The translations under genes were made by a program, and so were the position numbers. From contig NC_062213.1 of NCBI RefSeq assembly GCF_902686445.1, forward strand, positions 38,638,741 to 38,702,740: a stretch of DNA of 64,000 nt, in the 5' to 3' direction. Shown here piece by piece: positions 36,181-48,345 of this stretch. Every line of letters starts with the position of its first letter. Within the stretch, counting starts at the first letter, position 1. The notes below the pieces were generated by a model, which was given only the letters and a program-made list of their open reading frames with translations, did no database searches and was not told where the DNA came from. Source of the stretch: Sciurus carolinensis. Its lineage: Eukaryota; Chordata; Mammalia; Rodentia; Sciuridae.

Positions 36181-37162
36181 GTAATTCATTGTTTTCATTT
36201 TGTTTACCTGTTGTTTTCCTGATTTTTATTTATCTCCTCATGTTCTTCAGACTTACTGAATGTATTAATTGTTTTTAAGTTTTTGTCAAGCCAGAAGTCA
36301 GTGTTTCTTTGTGGTTTGTGGAGATAATTTTGTTTGTTTGGGCCATATTTCCCTGTTTCTTTGTGTGCCTTATAATCTTTTGTTGTAGTTTGGGCATTTG
36401 AAAAAACAGCTATCTCTCACCCTGCGGACTGGCTGCATGTGGGAGAAGACTTTCACTAATCATACAGCCTTAGAGTCCTCTTTTTTTCCTAAGAATGTAT
36501 CTACCTAGTACCTATGCATGTGCTTTTTTGTTAGTTTCCCTATATACACAATTACTCTTAAGTTTTTCTTAACTTTCCTAAAAGTTTCAGTTCTGCTTCC
36601 TGTTGGAACTCTGGTTATTTTCTGTCTGTTCTTTCTTGCCCCGAATCCTCCTGAAGCTCTCTCATGCCAAGGCATTCACCATTGCTTTCATTTGTTTCCA
36701 ACCTGATATTCAGACTGTGCCACTAATTCCCATCAGTGCTTCAAGTCAGGCACGACAGAATCCATTTCCTTGGGCAGGCACCAGATGAGCCAGCATGTTG
36801 TAATAAGCAAGTTGCATTTTTTGTCTTCTATCCCAAGGAGAAACCAGGAATTGGGTAGTTTCCTTCAGATCACACTGCACTGCCTGAAGAGGGGTTAGGA
36901 CAAGAACAAGCAAAAATGTCACAAAATTTCCAATTTTGAGTGGTTTTCTTCTTGGTTAGTTGTTCATTTGGTTGCTGTAGCTTAACTGGTTTCTGGAGTT
37001 ATTACATATGTAGTTGACATAGGAAGTTCCTTTTTATGTTCAAAATCATTTAAAAGGTTTTGTTATTATTAACTGATAGATTGGCATTAGGAAAATAACT
37101 TTTTAGAAGTGACTTTTCAAAAAAAAGCAGTATTTTAGACTTTTTGTTGTTGTTGTTTAAGT
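36181..37162. other. COX6C intron 3, no feature recognised
   Basis: Possibly further decayed L1 up to about 36.5 kb. Nothing coding. Confidence 0.35.
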
Positions 37163-37384
37163 GTTTAAGTACTGGGAATTGAACCCAGGGATGTTCTACC
37201 ACTGAGTTACATCCCCAGCCAGCCACATATTTCTACACATACACACATACATACTTATTTTTTAAGTTTACTTATTTAAAATTTTGACAGATCTTGCTAA
37301 ATAGCAGAAGCCTGGAACTTGTAATTCTCCTGCCTTAGTCTCCAAAATTGCTGGGATTATAGGCATCTGCCACTGAGCCTCACT
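37163..37384 (-). repeat. B1-ID dimer SINE with (CA)-rich insertion
   Basis: ACTGGGAATTGAACCCAGGG and CACTGAGTTACATCCCCAGC, then a CACATAC-type linker, then the B1 part (GCTGGGATTATAGGCATCTG). Confidence 0.8.
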
Positions 37385-38316
37385 AGATACCTTTTATAGT
37401 TTGTTGGATGGGTGTGCACAGCTGATTTGCTTGTTTTTTTGTAGATTCTGATTTGGCCTGTCAAATCCATGAGGTCCTTATATCTCTTGTGTGAATTAAG
37501 ATTCTACATCTAAAAGTGAACTGACTGGTGTGCTGATGCAAGGATGTAATACCTGTTGATATTGTTAAGTGTGATATGTACTATGAGTGACTTTTGCCTT
37601 ATACATATGATTTGATTCTGCAACATTTTCTAGTTGTTATGGAAAGTTCTGAAATGAAGAAAATGTACTAAGATGTGCTATTAAATTATGTAATAGAAAA
37701 TTAAGAATGTTTTATTTAAGGGATGACCTGTTATAAGTCTTGCATATGGAGAAAGACTGAAGAAAAAGATCCACAAAAATATTAACAGATGTGTTTATAA
37801 TTCTTAACATTGCTATTTGAACTTTGAAATTTTCAGATTTTCCACAGTAGGTATGTAACTCATAATCAGATATTAGGCTAATTTTTATATATGTTAGATT
37901 TTTTTTATCCCTTTTCATAAGAAGGTGATTGTTCTAAAACTACCAAGAAGAAAGATTTGGAAACAAAACAATTTGGAAATGATGAGTTCTTTTATAATAA
38001 CAGGTATAGATATGAGAGGGAATTGGGGAGGGGCTAGACTTCAGTGGGGGGAGGCAGAATGTGTTAAATGAAAGCATAAAGCAAGAGTAAGATATGTTAG
38101 GTCCAAAATGGAAAAGAGGCTAGTGGTTAGGCCAAGCAACTTGGTGGGAAAAATGAACCTAGAGCTCAGGCAGCCTAAGGCTTCTCCTAGGGTTGAAGGT
38201 GAGCAGTGAACATGTAGTAAGGACTACTAATAAGAACAGACCTCAGTTAATGTCAAAAGGTAGTGAATATTAAGAGAATATTTGTTATTAACTATTTTCT
38301 TTCTCTCTCTCCACAG

Positions 38317-38440
38317 AATTTCTTTGGATTGAGGTCCTTAGAAGTTTGTACTGATTTGGCCTCCTGAACTATAAAACATGAATACGTGGGATAAGGAATA
38401 GTTTTTCTTGGTAAATAAACAACTAAAAAATACTGTGGAC
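38317..38440 (+). other. COX6C: COX6C exon 4, 3'UTR only
   Basis: Starts after a long pyrimidine tract and CCACAG acceptor (38297-38316). It holds no coding sequence and ends about 20 bases past an AATAAA signal. The sequence (AATTTCTTTGGATTGAGG at its start, GTAAATAAACAACT near its end) resembles the known COX6C 3'UTR from memory. The exact cleavage base is not determinable; about 38435-38440 is expected. Confidence 0.8.
38414..38419 (+). terminator. COX6C: COX6C poly(A) signal
   Basis: Canonical AATAAA in exon 4, followed within about 30 bases by a TG-rich stretch (TGTGGACAGTGTTTGC) that would serve as the downstream element. Confidence 0.8.
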
Positions 38441-38706
38441 AGTGTTTGCTCAATTCTTATTGATAACTTTGGGCACTTAAAAACATCGTAATTGTTTGGA
38501 AACTTTTAACTCCGTTTATGAACCTTATGAAGATAACTTGATTTCAGTATTTCTTACAATTTTTGTTGTTTTTATACATCTTTAATTGCTCTGATGTTTT
38601 GTCTATTTCACTGAGATATACTACTCCCAGGTACAGTTACCTGGTCCTGGCCTTGAAAGGGTCTCCAAGAGTCCATATAAAATTTCTGTATTGTGGACTC
38701 TAAGAT

Positions 38707-38712
38707 TTTATT
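38707..38712 (-). terminator. candidate distal VPS13B poly(A) signal
   Basis: AATAAA on the minus strand (TTTATT on +). If used, the VPS13B transcript would end near 38690, about 250 bases from the end of COX6C. Confidence 0.4.
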
Positions 38713-39184
38713 GGAAGAACTATGTCTCGTCTGTCTGTGGACATTGTCACTACTAGGTACCCCTGCCACCATAAAAGGTGATAACCAAGAAATACTCAGT
38801 ATTGTTTTGTTAAAGCACTAACCATGTGTATATGGGACTGTGTATCTTAATACAGAAATTCATTTTACTTGAGTAATGTGTTAATAACTAAACAGTGTTA
38901 ACTTTTTTCAGAGGAATTCTTACAACCTCTTCTTTGCTTGTGATGAAAGTAACACTATACAGCACTTTGAGAGTTACATTTATTTTATCCAAAGCTAGTT
39001 TTAATCATGAATTGTCACTTCGTTAGATAACAAAAACTGTATCTTACCCTTTTGAACTCATGCAAAATTGAGTCCCACTGATGTAACCTGTATTAAACTC
39101 AGATGGTATTAATGAAAAACTTCATTGTAAAAACCCCTGGTAAACAACAGATGTTTATATATGGCCCGTAATTCAAGGACACCT

Positions 39185-39190
39185 TTTATT
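39185..39190 (-). terminator. candidate proximal VPS13B poly(A) signal
   Basis: AATAAA on the minus strand within the AT-rich part of the UTR. An alternative to the signal at 38707; others lie at 38979 and 40292. Confidence 0.3.
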
Positions 39191-40490
39191 TTTAACAACT
39201 TTATATAACAATTCTTAGCAGTATGCAAAATTACCGTAAAACATACAAGAATTGGTACATACTTACATTTCTAAAAATAGTTATTCTTGAGGTTGACAAA
39301 ACTGTCACTTTCCTAAGTGAGTATACATAACAAACTGAGGAGCTGTTTTTCATATACAACCTGAATTGTCCATTAACAGTTTTGCTTTCCAGGAACAGTG
39401 ATGTAGTGGTGACTTATGCCTAACAACCTGTGAGAGTTCAGTCAAAGATCAGTGGGCCTTTGAAGTTGCATTTTAGCATTTCACAGTTGTAGCAACAAGT
39501 TATAGGCCCAAGCTTGAAAGTAATCGAGTTTAATTAATTGGACCACGAGACAGATATTTACTGAACATTAAGTTATTTGCTGACTCAAGACCTGAGTCAA
39601 ATCCACTCTTAGATGCTAACAGAAATTTAGCAATGTCTTCATGCTTTATCAAGTCACTCAGCAAAATAAACTATCTGGACTGATGTCATTGCTAGTATTA
39701 ATGTTGGGGTTCTTGGCTCCCCTCCCAGGAGTTCCTAGTATGTTTGTAGAACTAAAGAAACTCACCTGAGTACTTCAGGTGTGTTTTTAATGGGTAGACA
39801 CATAACGATTTACTTTTTAGCTCATCTATTGAACACAAGTGGGAAGAACATTTTTCTAAAATGGACAGTCATAAGACTGTTTTATAAAATTCAGTGAAAT
39901 GCAAACTTTGAAGGGAATATACATAGTGGCTTTCACTAAAGGAATTTCACTGTAGTTAAGCAACACATATAACAAGTTAACCAACAGAGTTCTAAGCAAT
40001 TCATGTCATTTAAAGAATCTAAACCTTTGCAGAAAAGGAGTTATTAGGCAGAGGTGGTATCTCAGTCCCCCTAAAACAGACGGAACTGGGAATGAAGTTT
40101 TAACTCTGGCTCTACATTCTAAGGCCTAACCATATTTTGCTGTAGAGCAGAGAATTAACAGATCCAAATTATAGTGGAAATTTTAGCAAATGGCATTGTT
40201 TTCCATGTGTGGGGAGAATACGACATATAAAGGATTGTGTTAATCATTGTCTTCAAATGGGAGCGGAACCCTGCCCACCCTTTCCCACCCTTTTATTCCA
40301 TCTTAAAGTATCTAATTTGTTGTTAGGGAAAAGGAAGCTGAAATAATTATAGAAGTGGCTAGAAAGTTACTATACCTGTAACTATAGAAAAGTGTTGGCC
40401 TTGTGTCCACACTGAATGTTAGAACTAACCTCTAGGTTTCTTGTTTCAGAAATAAACTGCACAAGCAATAATCAACTTCTTAGAGGGGAT

Positions 40491-40739
40491 TCAAGGGAAC
40501 CCTTTCCTTAGGGCTTTATTCTTCACCATGGTAAATTTACTAATGAAGACCTGACCAAAATGTGGGTCAACCAAATAATGGTATGTTTTAACAGTGGAAA
40601 GGGGAGGGTCCACAGCCACCACAGGGGATGATGTCTGCATGGAAGAGCAGCTGGGGGCCAGGTGACAGGAGGTCTTTGTGATATAGTCCACGAGTCTGTT
40701 GTATTGTTGCTCTGACAGTCTCTCTCGGACTCCATCCAC
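40491..40739 (-). CDS. VPS13B: VPS13B last coding exon (residues 562-643 and stop)
   Basis: 249 coding bases from the acceptor (GGAACCCAG) to the stop. It reads VDGVRERLSEQQYNRLVDYI at the start and ends SKFTMVKNKALRKGFP. It completes the PH-like domain (long helix VRERLSEQQYNRLVDYITK, then YHYLVDPHFGQVFISKF) and the basic C-terminal tail. The first codon GTG is a Val codon inside the protein, not a translation start. The exon continues as 3'UTR towards COX6C. Confidence 0.96.
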   Translation of the reverse strand: MDGVRERLSEQQYNRLVDYITKTSCHLAPSCSSMQTSSPVVAVDPPLSTVKTYHYLVDPHFGQVFISKFTMVKNKALRKGFP

Positions 40740-43700
40740 CTGGGTTCCAAAAATAAAGATTCATTAGCTGCCAAACCCTTATGATGAGCTTTCCACAACA
40801 AAATTATTCCTTTTCCTTGATGCCTTCTAGGTCATCTAATTAATAAAGCCTTTTTGTCCAAAGCAGTGTTTCCTTTTCTTTTTCCTATGAGATGTGGCGA
40901 TAACACTATTTCAGCAATATAACAAAAGCTCTGCATGCGAATATTAAGGGACACTTCTTTGAATAAGCATCTGGTGTTGCATAAAGTTCCCATGTTTGAA
41001 GTTGACGATTTGATAACATTTTACCCAGTAAGTATTAAAACATCTGTCATTGCTCTTTAACAAGAAGCCCGGGAACAAAGAAGAAAAATGTCTTCCCTGT
41101 GCTTTAAATTTAATCAACATTAAACTCAGCATCCTGAAATAAAAGCTCTGCTAACTTGGCTCCTCGAACCTCTTAAGATTAAACCTCTTCAATTTGACAG
41201 AAAGTGGGGAAGAGCACCTCGTTCAAACCAGTGGCTCTGGGCAGAGCATTAAGAAAACAAATACCTTTTGAACTGTAACATTTTCTGCTTTTAAAAATAC
41301 TACGATTTAAAGCCAGAGAAAACAGAAAAGCTGGGCAGAGGAAGGGGAAATTTTTATGGAAAAAAGGGAGGATGCAAAGTACATTTATGGTTCATAAAAG
41401 TCTGGCTCATCTTCAGTGGAACTGAGTAGCAGAACTGAGATATACTGAGTTCTTATGTGAGATATTCTGAGAAAGTGCCCATCAAAGGCAGTTGGAGCTG
41501 TAAATTCTTCCCATCCTCAAGTCCTGCAGCTATCTAGTGTGTTGATCAAGCACTGGGGGAAGTTTGCAGTGTGAGCCACTGATCTGTGAGAATTAAGTAG
41601 CCACTGACCTTGTAGTGGTTTTTACCTACCGAATGTTGGCAAGACACACTGGAAGAATTATAAACAGTTTAACGAGGGCTTTTTCATCCTCCAAGTAGTG
41701 GTAAAGATTTTTATATTTCTGTAGGACCCGGAAACAATGCAATTGAAAGCGTCCTAAAAGCTGCAGAAAGCCAGTGAGATGGCAAAGAGAGTCAAGGGGC
41801 CTGCCAGAAGAATAAGCAGGACATCCTAGAGTTTGTCTTATATTTTCATGCTTGAGAAAGAAAATAGAGGCCTCCACAGATTCACTGACAGATGAAAGCT
41901 GTGCTCCACTAGGCAAAAGCCAGAGCTCTGATGATATCATTTGATGGGGCCAGAATTCAGCTGGAAAGCTTTGAATACACAAAAAATCTTAATTGCTCCT
42001 CCTGAACAGCAGCACAGGAAAACCCGTGTTGTGAAAGGAACCTGGCCAAGGAATAAATTGACCTTCTGACTCATTTTGAGCCTCTCATAAGGGATTTCAA
42101 TAACGTGCCAGGCATATTAAGCAATTATTACCCCTAAAAATGGCTGTATTTAACCAAGAAAAGCAAATGCTGATTTTAAAAAATCTGAATCCTGCCATAT
42201 TTGAATATACTGAATGATGTCATCTACAAATTAATTCCTTCCAAAATTCAAAGGAGCTATGTTTCCTAGCCTCCAAGGCAAAAGCAATAAATCAGAAAAG
42301 CTGTTTTATGTGAAGAGCTTGAAACACTGCTCTTGATTTTCACTGGAAGGCAGCAGGTACGCTTCCTAACCAAGCTCTGTACCTGCATTATAATGAGAGG
42401 CACTGACAGCTGTGGGGCGAATAAGGAAAACTGTCAAAGTAGCACCCGAAGCCCCTTCCCGCCCCTGTGCAAAAACATTGGTTTATAGCCCTTTTAATAA
42501 AGGACTCATTAAAATACTCTGCAGTTGGGTTTTCTTTGGGGTGAGTGGGGGAGGTTAGGGATGGACACAGGATTAAGGGGGGATTCCTGTATCTTAGGAG
42601 TTGAGGTGGGGAGGTAAGGTGGAATAGATGAGAGCAGAATGTGGAGACAGGTGCGTTGGATATCCACCCTCTGCCCACCTCCAGGTACTGCTTGTGTGAG
42701 CTCCGCTTCTCTAATGGCTGGTCTGTAGCACTTCTGGTCTCATTTTTTCCTGTCTTTGTTTTAGCCATCCCTTGATCCCAACCCTTTTTTATTCCTGGAC
42801 ACAGGGAAAATCAGTATTGAGCATAGTGTCCAAGAGCTCCAGAGCTCCACCCCTAACTCAGTGATTCCATGGTCTCAGCCTTGGCACCTGTTAAAGGTGC
42901 TGACTCCTGCTATCATCTCCACAACCCCTGGGGGAACAGGTCTCTTCCTCTCCAGCTATATGAATCCTCTCAGTACCCTTCTCAAACAGAAATGCAAAAG
43001 AGAAGGATCACATTGAAGACGGTTTAATGGCAAAAGATGAATCTCCAGGCTCAATTGTTTAAGATCTTAAGCTTTTCCAGCTAAGGAAAAAAGAAGGTCA
43101 CAGATATTCCTAGGGTCTTGGAGGTTTCTCGTTAAGGACTAAGAACTTGAAGATAATGATACTATCCTCTGCCAAATCCTGTAGCCAGATCACTGCTGCT
43201 TTATTGTCAACTGGATCAGAAGATTTTTGGCAGATGTAATAAAGTCAGCCTGGACATCTGACCTCTGTTTATTCCCAGAAAGTCATCAACTCAAAGCAGC
43301 AGTATAGTCCTCGTGCCAAGCCCCAGCGTAAAGCCTGACTGATTATGATCCAAGAAACTAGAGAAATCTTAAGAGTTGTTGTGGTTGGCTGCTTTCCATC
43401 TTCTCAGATAATTTTTACCCAAACAGTGGTGTGAGGGAGGCAGGCTCCCATATCAGGAAGAAAATAATGAAAAAAGGGATCAGGTAAGGCTTGCTGTCCT
43501 TTGCTGAAGCCACTCAGTCCCCAGTGAGGACCAGTAAGCTACACCTTGCCACTGATCACGCCATATTGATTTTCTGGAAAAAGACTTGTTTCTTGGGTCA
43601 ACAATCAGGGCCTGTGGATAAGGCCATCTCCTGGGAGGTAGAGGTGGAGAGCAGTTTTCCAGTGGGTGCATCTGCGTACCCTGAGCTGGACTGCAGGAGG

Positions 43701-44468
43701 CTGCAGCCACTGGTTGGGGCTCACCTCCGAGCCCTGACGCTAAGGACGTCCCATCTGGGCATCCATTCCATATTACCTAAGTGTGCCAGGCCCCAGCAAC
43801 CTGTGTGTTTCAGGAGCTGTGGGGCCAGGAAGCTGCCCCAAGAATCTAAGCACTGTCCCCAACCCTGTGTTACTTATGGGACAGGAAATTGTCCTGTCTT
43901 GTTCTGGAGAATTAAAAGCAGTGGGCAGAAATGAGATCTATTTATAAAATAAATCTCTGGGGTTGGATGCTGGACAGGGAGCAAGGGAGGACCCTCGTGT
44001 TGCATCAGTTTGTGGAGGTTCCTGCCCTCATCTTGGGCCCCCCCGCTTTTGCAGCTGTTCCTCCTGCACCCACAGGCCTGTTGGAGATGTGCCCGGGTGG
44101 TGTGCAGCCCAGGGGCTTCCTCTGTGGATAGCTGCCAGGAATTGCTGTGTGCTCCTCACCCTTCCTAGGCCACCCCACTCATTTTGGAGCTCCAGCGTCT
44201 TGCTCTGTCCTTCCCTGTCCTGGGGCACTCCAGCCCTCTGACCAGAGCAGGATCAGCCCTGTTCTATTCACTTGGTGAAGGGCTCACACGCACACTTGGG
44301 TGGGGTCTTCCAGCATACCCGTTCCCCACCACCTTCACTGTCTGTCCTGTCTCACACTCTCCAGGTCTGCAGCAGCCACTCCTGAGACACAAAAATGCCT
44401 GGGTACCAGTATCGGCCTGTGTCTCCACTCCCTGGCAGTGAGCCCAGCCCCCATTTTCTGAAACGTAC
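40740..44468 (-). other. VPS13B: last VPS13B intron, repeat-poor
   Basis: No SINE, L1 or LTR that I recognise in about 3.7 kb. The stretch 42040-42340 is AT-rich with motif-like blocks. Open frames here (for example 42388-42768 on -) lack family features. Confidence 0.5.
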
Positions 44469-44718
44469 CTCCACATCACAGGCCACTCTCGGCTGCTTGA
44501 GCTGCACGGTGAGCAGGTTGCTCTGCTTACTGTCCTGTGTGCAGTCAATCTCTGTGACAGGGAAGGCCTGTTGCTGTGTGTCCTCACTGACGCTCACCAC
44601 GAAGAGTACTTCTGAGGTCAGCAGCAGGCACCCTTCATGCTCCTGGCCTGAACCCCTCACCAGAACCACATCCAGGGCCATGTGGACTTCTGGTCTCCCC
44701 AGAGACTGGAGCATTTTC
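44469..44718 (-). CDS. VPS13B: VPS13B exon (residues 478-561), PH-like domain start
   Basis: 250 bases. The acceptor is TTTAAACAG and the donor is GTGGAG followed by GTACGT; one base completes the Trp codon and the exon ends on a codon boundary. It reads KMLQSLGRPEVHMALDVVLV, then RGSGQEHEGCLLLTSEVLFV, then VSVSEDTQQQAFPVTEIDC and onward to QLKQPRVACDVE. The alternating beta-strand pattern (GCLLLTSEVLFVVSVSE, FPVTEIDC) fits the PH-like domain at the C-terminus of VPS13 proteins, which in the family helps choose the target membrane. Confidence 0.95.
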
Positions 44719-45294
44719 CTGTTTAAAAGAAAGCAAATGAGGCCAGAGAGAGCTTGGAAAAGGCAGTCACTTGTCAATGTTCACTGTTTACCAAAGACTT
44801 GGGACAACCCTACACAAATCTCCCCAAGGGCAAAGGACTTTCACCAATCTGATTATTCACTTTAGCTAGAAATGTTAATTGTCAGTTTAATTCTCAAACT
44901 GACTCGGTCAACAGAACCTGGCTTCTCCTGGGAACAAAGATTTCCTGTGGCTCTGTTGTGCTTCCTCTCTTCCCATTAGAACTGATACCTCCTAATTAAG
45001 AGTGCTGGTTCCGCAGGGAATCTGGAGCCCTCTCACAGGCCCTGGCTTTTCCGCCAATGTGTCCTCTCCCTGAGTGGTCAGGGTGGAACAGAGTTCTGTA
45101 ATCAGCCCAAATCTGGGAACAGCGGTTTCCCCCAGTCCTCCAGGATGCCCTGCTACTGCCCAAGATGCCAGTGCCAAGAACAGCTGTTCCTCTTGTGCTC
45201 CCCTGGAAGCATGGCCCCTTAGCTTGGGAGCAAACTAGGAGCTATTAACATACAATGTGGATGTAAAGTTGAGCAAGTGTTTCAGTAACTTTAC

Positions 45295-45397
45295 CAGACA
45301 TATTTGACATGGCTGTTTGGAGCCTGGTCAGCATGTAGATCACTTGGCTGATAGCGCTGTTTGGGAAGCTGAGAAAGTCCAGCTCCATGTAAAATAC
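45295..45397 (-). CDS. VPS13B: VPS13B exon (residues 444-478)
   Basis: 103 bases, acceptor CCCCACAG, donor GTCTG followed by GTAAAG. In the correct frame (two bases complete a Gly codon) it reads ILHGAGLSQLPKQRYQPSDL then HADQAPNSHVKYV, ending with two bases of a Trp codon. Another frame of the same strand is also open across the exon, but only the chosen frame joins both neighbours and matches the family. The segment is a polar linker between the glycine-rich helices and the C-terminal PH-like domain. Confidence 0.92.
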
Positions 45398-47410
45398 CTG
45401 TGGGGAGAGCAGCAATGGAGTTTACTGGCTGTTTTCTGGGAACCACTTCCATACTGTAGTGATGTCATCTGCTTAGAACTATCCATAAAATGTTACAGAT
45501 CTAAAATGATGTCACATCTAGAGAAGCAAGTGTATAGATAACCATTACAATGCTCTTAACCCTGGCAATCTTACATTAGCTGCAAACTATGATCGTGCTA
45601 CAGTCCAGGCAGGACTAGCACTTAGGGGAAGCGTAACACTCCTGAGAGCAGCTCGTCATGAGCAATAGCGGACACGTCATTTACAATTTGTGTTAAAAAA
45701 GTCAAGATTTCTAGTTGACTTCCTTACTTATTATATACTCCTGTATCTGTGCTGTGGCTGGTCAAATAAAAACACAACACACACATAGATACATATGAAG
45801 GCACATGGTTTGCCTAGATACAGTATTTAAATGCTAAGTGACTTAATCCAGCTGTTAAACAAGATTCCATATACATTTATGAGTGCTCTTGGGGCCTCGG
45901 GTTTATTACATGCTCTCCCTGGTGCCAGCTCCAAATGAGGGCACCCAGCGGCAGCCACACAGGCTTCCAAAGAGGCTCTCCAGAACCAAAGATGGTACAG
46001 CATGTGTGCTTTCTGAAGGCTTGTAAATATTTATAAACGAGGCATAGTCATTAGACTAAGAGTTAGTGGTTTGTAAAACCTTCAGTGTGGTAATAAAAGT
46101 TTTACAAGAGTGATGGAAACCAAAGAGGCCATGTGAAGCCTGCTCTGAGATGCTCTTACATAAGGCCGAGCCCTGGGAAACACAGGAAGGGACGATGGCA
46201 TTTTCGAAACCAAAAGAATTTATGAAGCACAAGTTGACCTTACTTCACAGGAGTCTGTAGCAAAAGGAATAAGTTTTTTAAAAAAATTAACATAGAAGTC
46301 CTAAGCATTTGGTAAGGGAGAGTTTCACCTTTTCTACTTTCAAGGTGCAGCGATTCTTACAGTCGGCTTTCCTGTGAGGAGCGAGTGTGTCACTCACAGG
46401 AGAGAAGTGGCGGGGGAGAGGGAGGGATGGAGCGAAGAGGGGCGCTGCTCGTGCCTGTGTGGTCTCAGCGGCTCGCGAGGGCCTGCCTCCCACCGTCTGC
46501 CTTTTAGATACCAGTTTTATGTCCTGATCTGGCTGCCTCTTAGCCCTCCTGAGGGGAAGGCCATCGTGGTAAAGTGAAACCCACGGGCGCAGGGCCAGAG
46601 GCAGGCTGGTGCTGTCTGACCTTCATGTGTCTGAGATGCTAGCTGGATTGGCCTGCTTCACCAACAACATGATGACAGCAATTTTAGGTAAAAAAGGAGT
46701 AATTCCAGTCACACGTTTACTAAAAGTTACTTTAAGGTGCTCTGCTGAGAGAGCAGAAAAGAAGCACAGGAGGAGGGGCGTGTGAGGGAGAGGCCCTGCG
46801 TGGCCCTACCCAAGTAGAGCAGCGTCCCAGGTCCCAGGCCCTCGCCTGTCCGCCTGGGGAAAGGGTGTTCCCTGCAGTGCAGTTCCGCGGGCCAGGGGCT
46901 TGGCCTGGCTGGAAGCTGCAGGATGGTTTCTGCAGGCGAGAGCCACCCCACCCAAAGTCCTGCACGGCCCCTCTTAGCTGCCCGTGCTCTCACAGGATTT
47001 TTCCTGCCTCTTTCCTTCCAAATTCCTCATGGGGGAGAAAGTCACCATTCTTTTCTTTGTTGCAGTATATTCTCCAAATTGCTCTTAACCCCTAACTGCT
47101 AACTTTTCATTAGAGTCCTTTTAATTAAGCAAACTGTAAAACAGATTCTGTGACACAGAATCACAGAATTTCCTCTGAAATTGCTATTGGAAATTACCAA
47201 CTGACGTTCTGGGTCTACACTTTTATTTTTGTTTTTAGTAGTGTAGTTCTACTTTGTATGAGTAAGCACAGGGAGGCAAGAAAGGTCACTGCTATTGTCT
47301 GTTGTACTTTTCTCTCTTCTCCCATGTGGAAGGACAGAGGACCTCAGGAACCTGGTGTCACCATGCAAACCAGTCAGTAAAGTCCCAGCAGCCTGTTCTC
47401 TGCCTCTTAC
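45398..47410 (-). other. VPS13B: VPS13B intron, no repeats recognised
   Basis: Unique sequence with a GC-richer part at about 46.4-47.0 kb. No exon with matching phase was found. Confidence 0.45.
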
Positions 47411-47587
47411 CGTAGCCGGTCTGCGACACGAGCTCAGCAGCTCCTCCAATGGGCTTTGTGAACACCCCCATGATTCCTTTCCCCACACCCGAGATAACAC
47501 CCTTGGCCTTGTGTCCGGCTGAAGCCTGAGCCTCGGATGTTTTCTGGAAGTTCTGCATTGGCTGATCGACTATACCAGCAATTGCAC
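47411..47587 (-). CDS. VPS13B: VPS13B exon (residues 385-444)
   Basis: 177 bases, acceptor TTATTTCAG, donor GCTACG-GTAAGAG, phase 1 at both ends. It reads GAIAGIVDQPMQNFQKTSEA, then QASAGHKAKGVISGVGKGIM, then GVFTKPIGGAAELVSQTGYG. The repeated G-x-G/P-hydrophobic pattern (GVxxGVGKGIMGVFTKPIGG) is the second glycine-rich helical unit of the VPS13 C-terminus. It has the same length and phase as the exon at 56127-56303, and the two show a similar spacing of Gly and Pro. Confidence 0.95.
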
Positions 47588-48107
47588 CTGAAATAACAAA
47601 GCCCTCAGTGAGTACAGAGGCTTAAAATCCTCAGCAAATGAAAACCTCAGTCAGGCATGCGGTTTTATTTGGATTGAAAATGAATCCCTGCCCTCATTAT
47701 GAAGTTCTTTACATTTATTTACCAATTATCTAAGTACATTTTGGGCTGTTTACGTTAGACATTTTTTATCTTCATTGAAACGCAATGTTCAGACTGGGTT
47801 TGGTCCACACAGCCAGGATCAACCATATCAGACTATTTCCAAGTGCTATTCCTGTGTGTTTCCCCAGAAATAAGATGACACAGTTTAAGAAGAAAGAGCT
47901 AACCATTCATTCCTCAGGCGGCCAGAAAGCCTGCACAGTCTAGTAAAGTTCCACTCAATCAAGGGGGGAGGGGTAGAGCCAGCCTCTTTCTGTGCCTCCA
48001 ATTCTAATAAAAATGACTATCAATAATCCAATATCATCATCCATTATTATGATTTAATGATTATTTAATAAAAGTAACCATTGATATGATAATTATCTCT
48101 TTTATCG

Positions 48108-48345
48108 ATAACCTGTCTTGAGTGCTTACTAGGTACTGGGGACTATGCAAAGAGTTTCACCTATATGAGATCATTTAAACCTAATAATTCTATGAATCAG
48201 GCATGGTTTATATCATTTTCCAGAAGAGAACACTGTGGCACAGAGAGGTTAAGGAGTTTTCCCAAGGTCGCACAGCTGTTAAACGGTTAGGCCTGGATTT
48301 GACTCCAAAAAGTGTGAGTCACAGCCTACTCTTAACCACCAAATT
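48108..48345 (+). repeat. MIR
   Basis: Well preserved: GAGTGCTTACTAGGTACTGG, GAGGTTAAGGAGTTTTCCCA, AGGTCGCACAGCTGTTAAAC, ACTCTTAACCACCA. Confidence 0.88.

Larger units (their letters stand above)
38700..40490 (-). other. VPS13B: VPS13B 3'UTR (extent uncertain)
   Basis: About 1.8 kb between the VPS13B stop and the end of COX6C. I recognise no SINE, L1 or LTR in it. Minus-strand AATAAA hexamers lie at 40292-40297, 39185-39190, 38979-38984 and 38707-38712. The human 3'UTR is roughly 1.9 kb from memory, which favours the last one, but choice among them cannot be made from sequence alone. Confidence 0.55.

Noticed and set aside
44395..44865. 156-codon + strand frame
   Set aside because: Shadow of the VPS13B exon at 44469-44718.
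45295..45397. Alternative reading VFYMELDFLS... as the VPS13B peptide
   Set aside because: Leaves one base at the donor and cannot join the next exon, which needs two; the frame ending HVKYV fits both sides.
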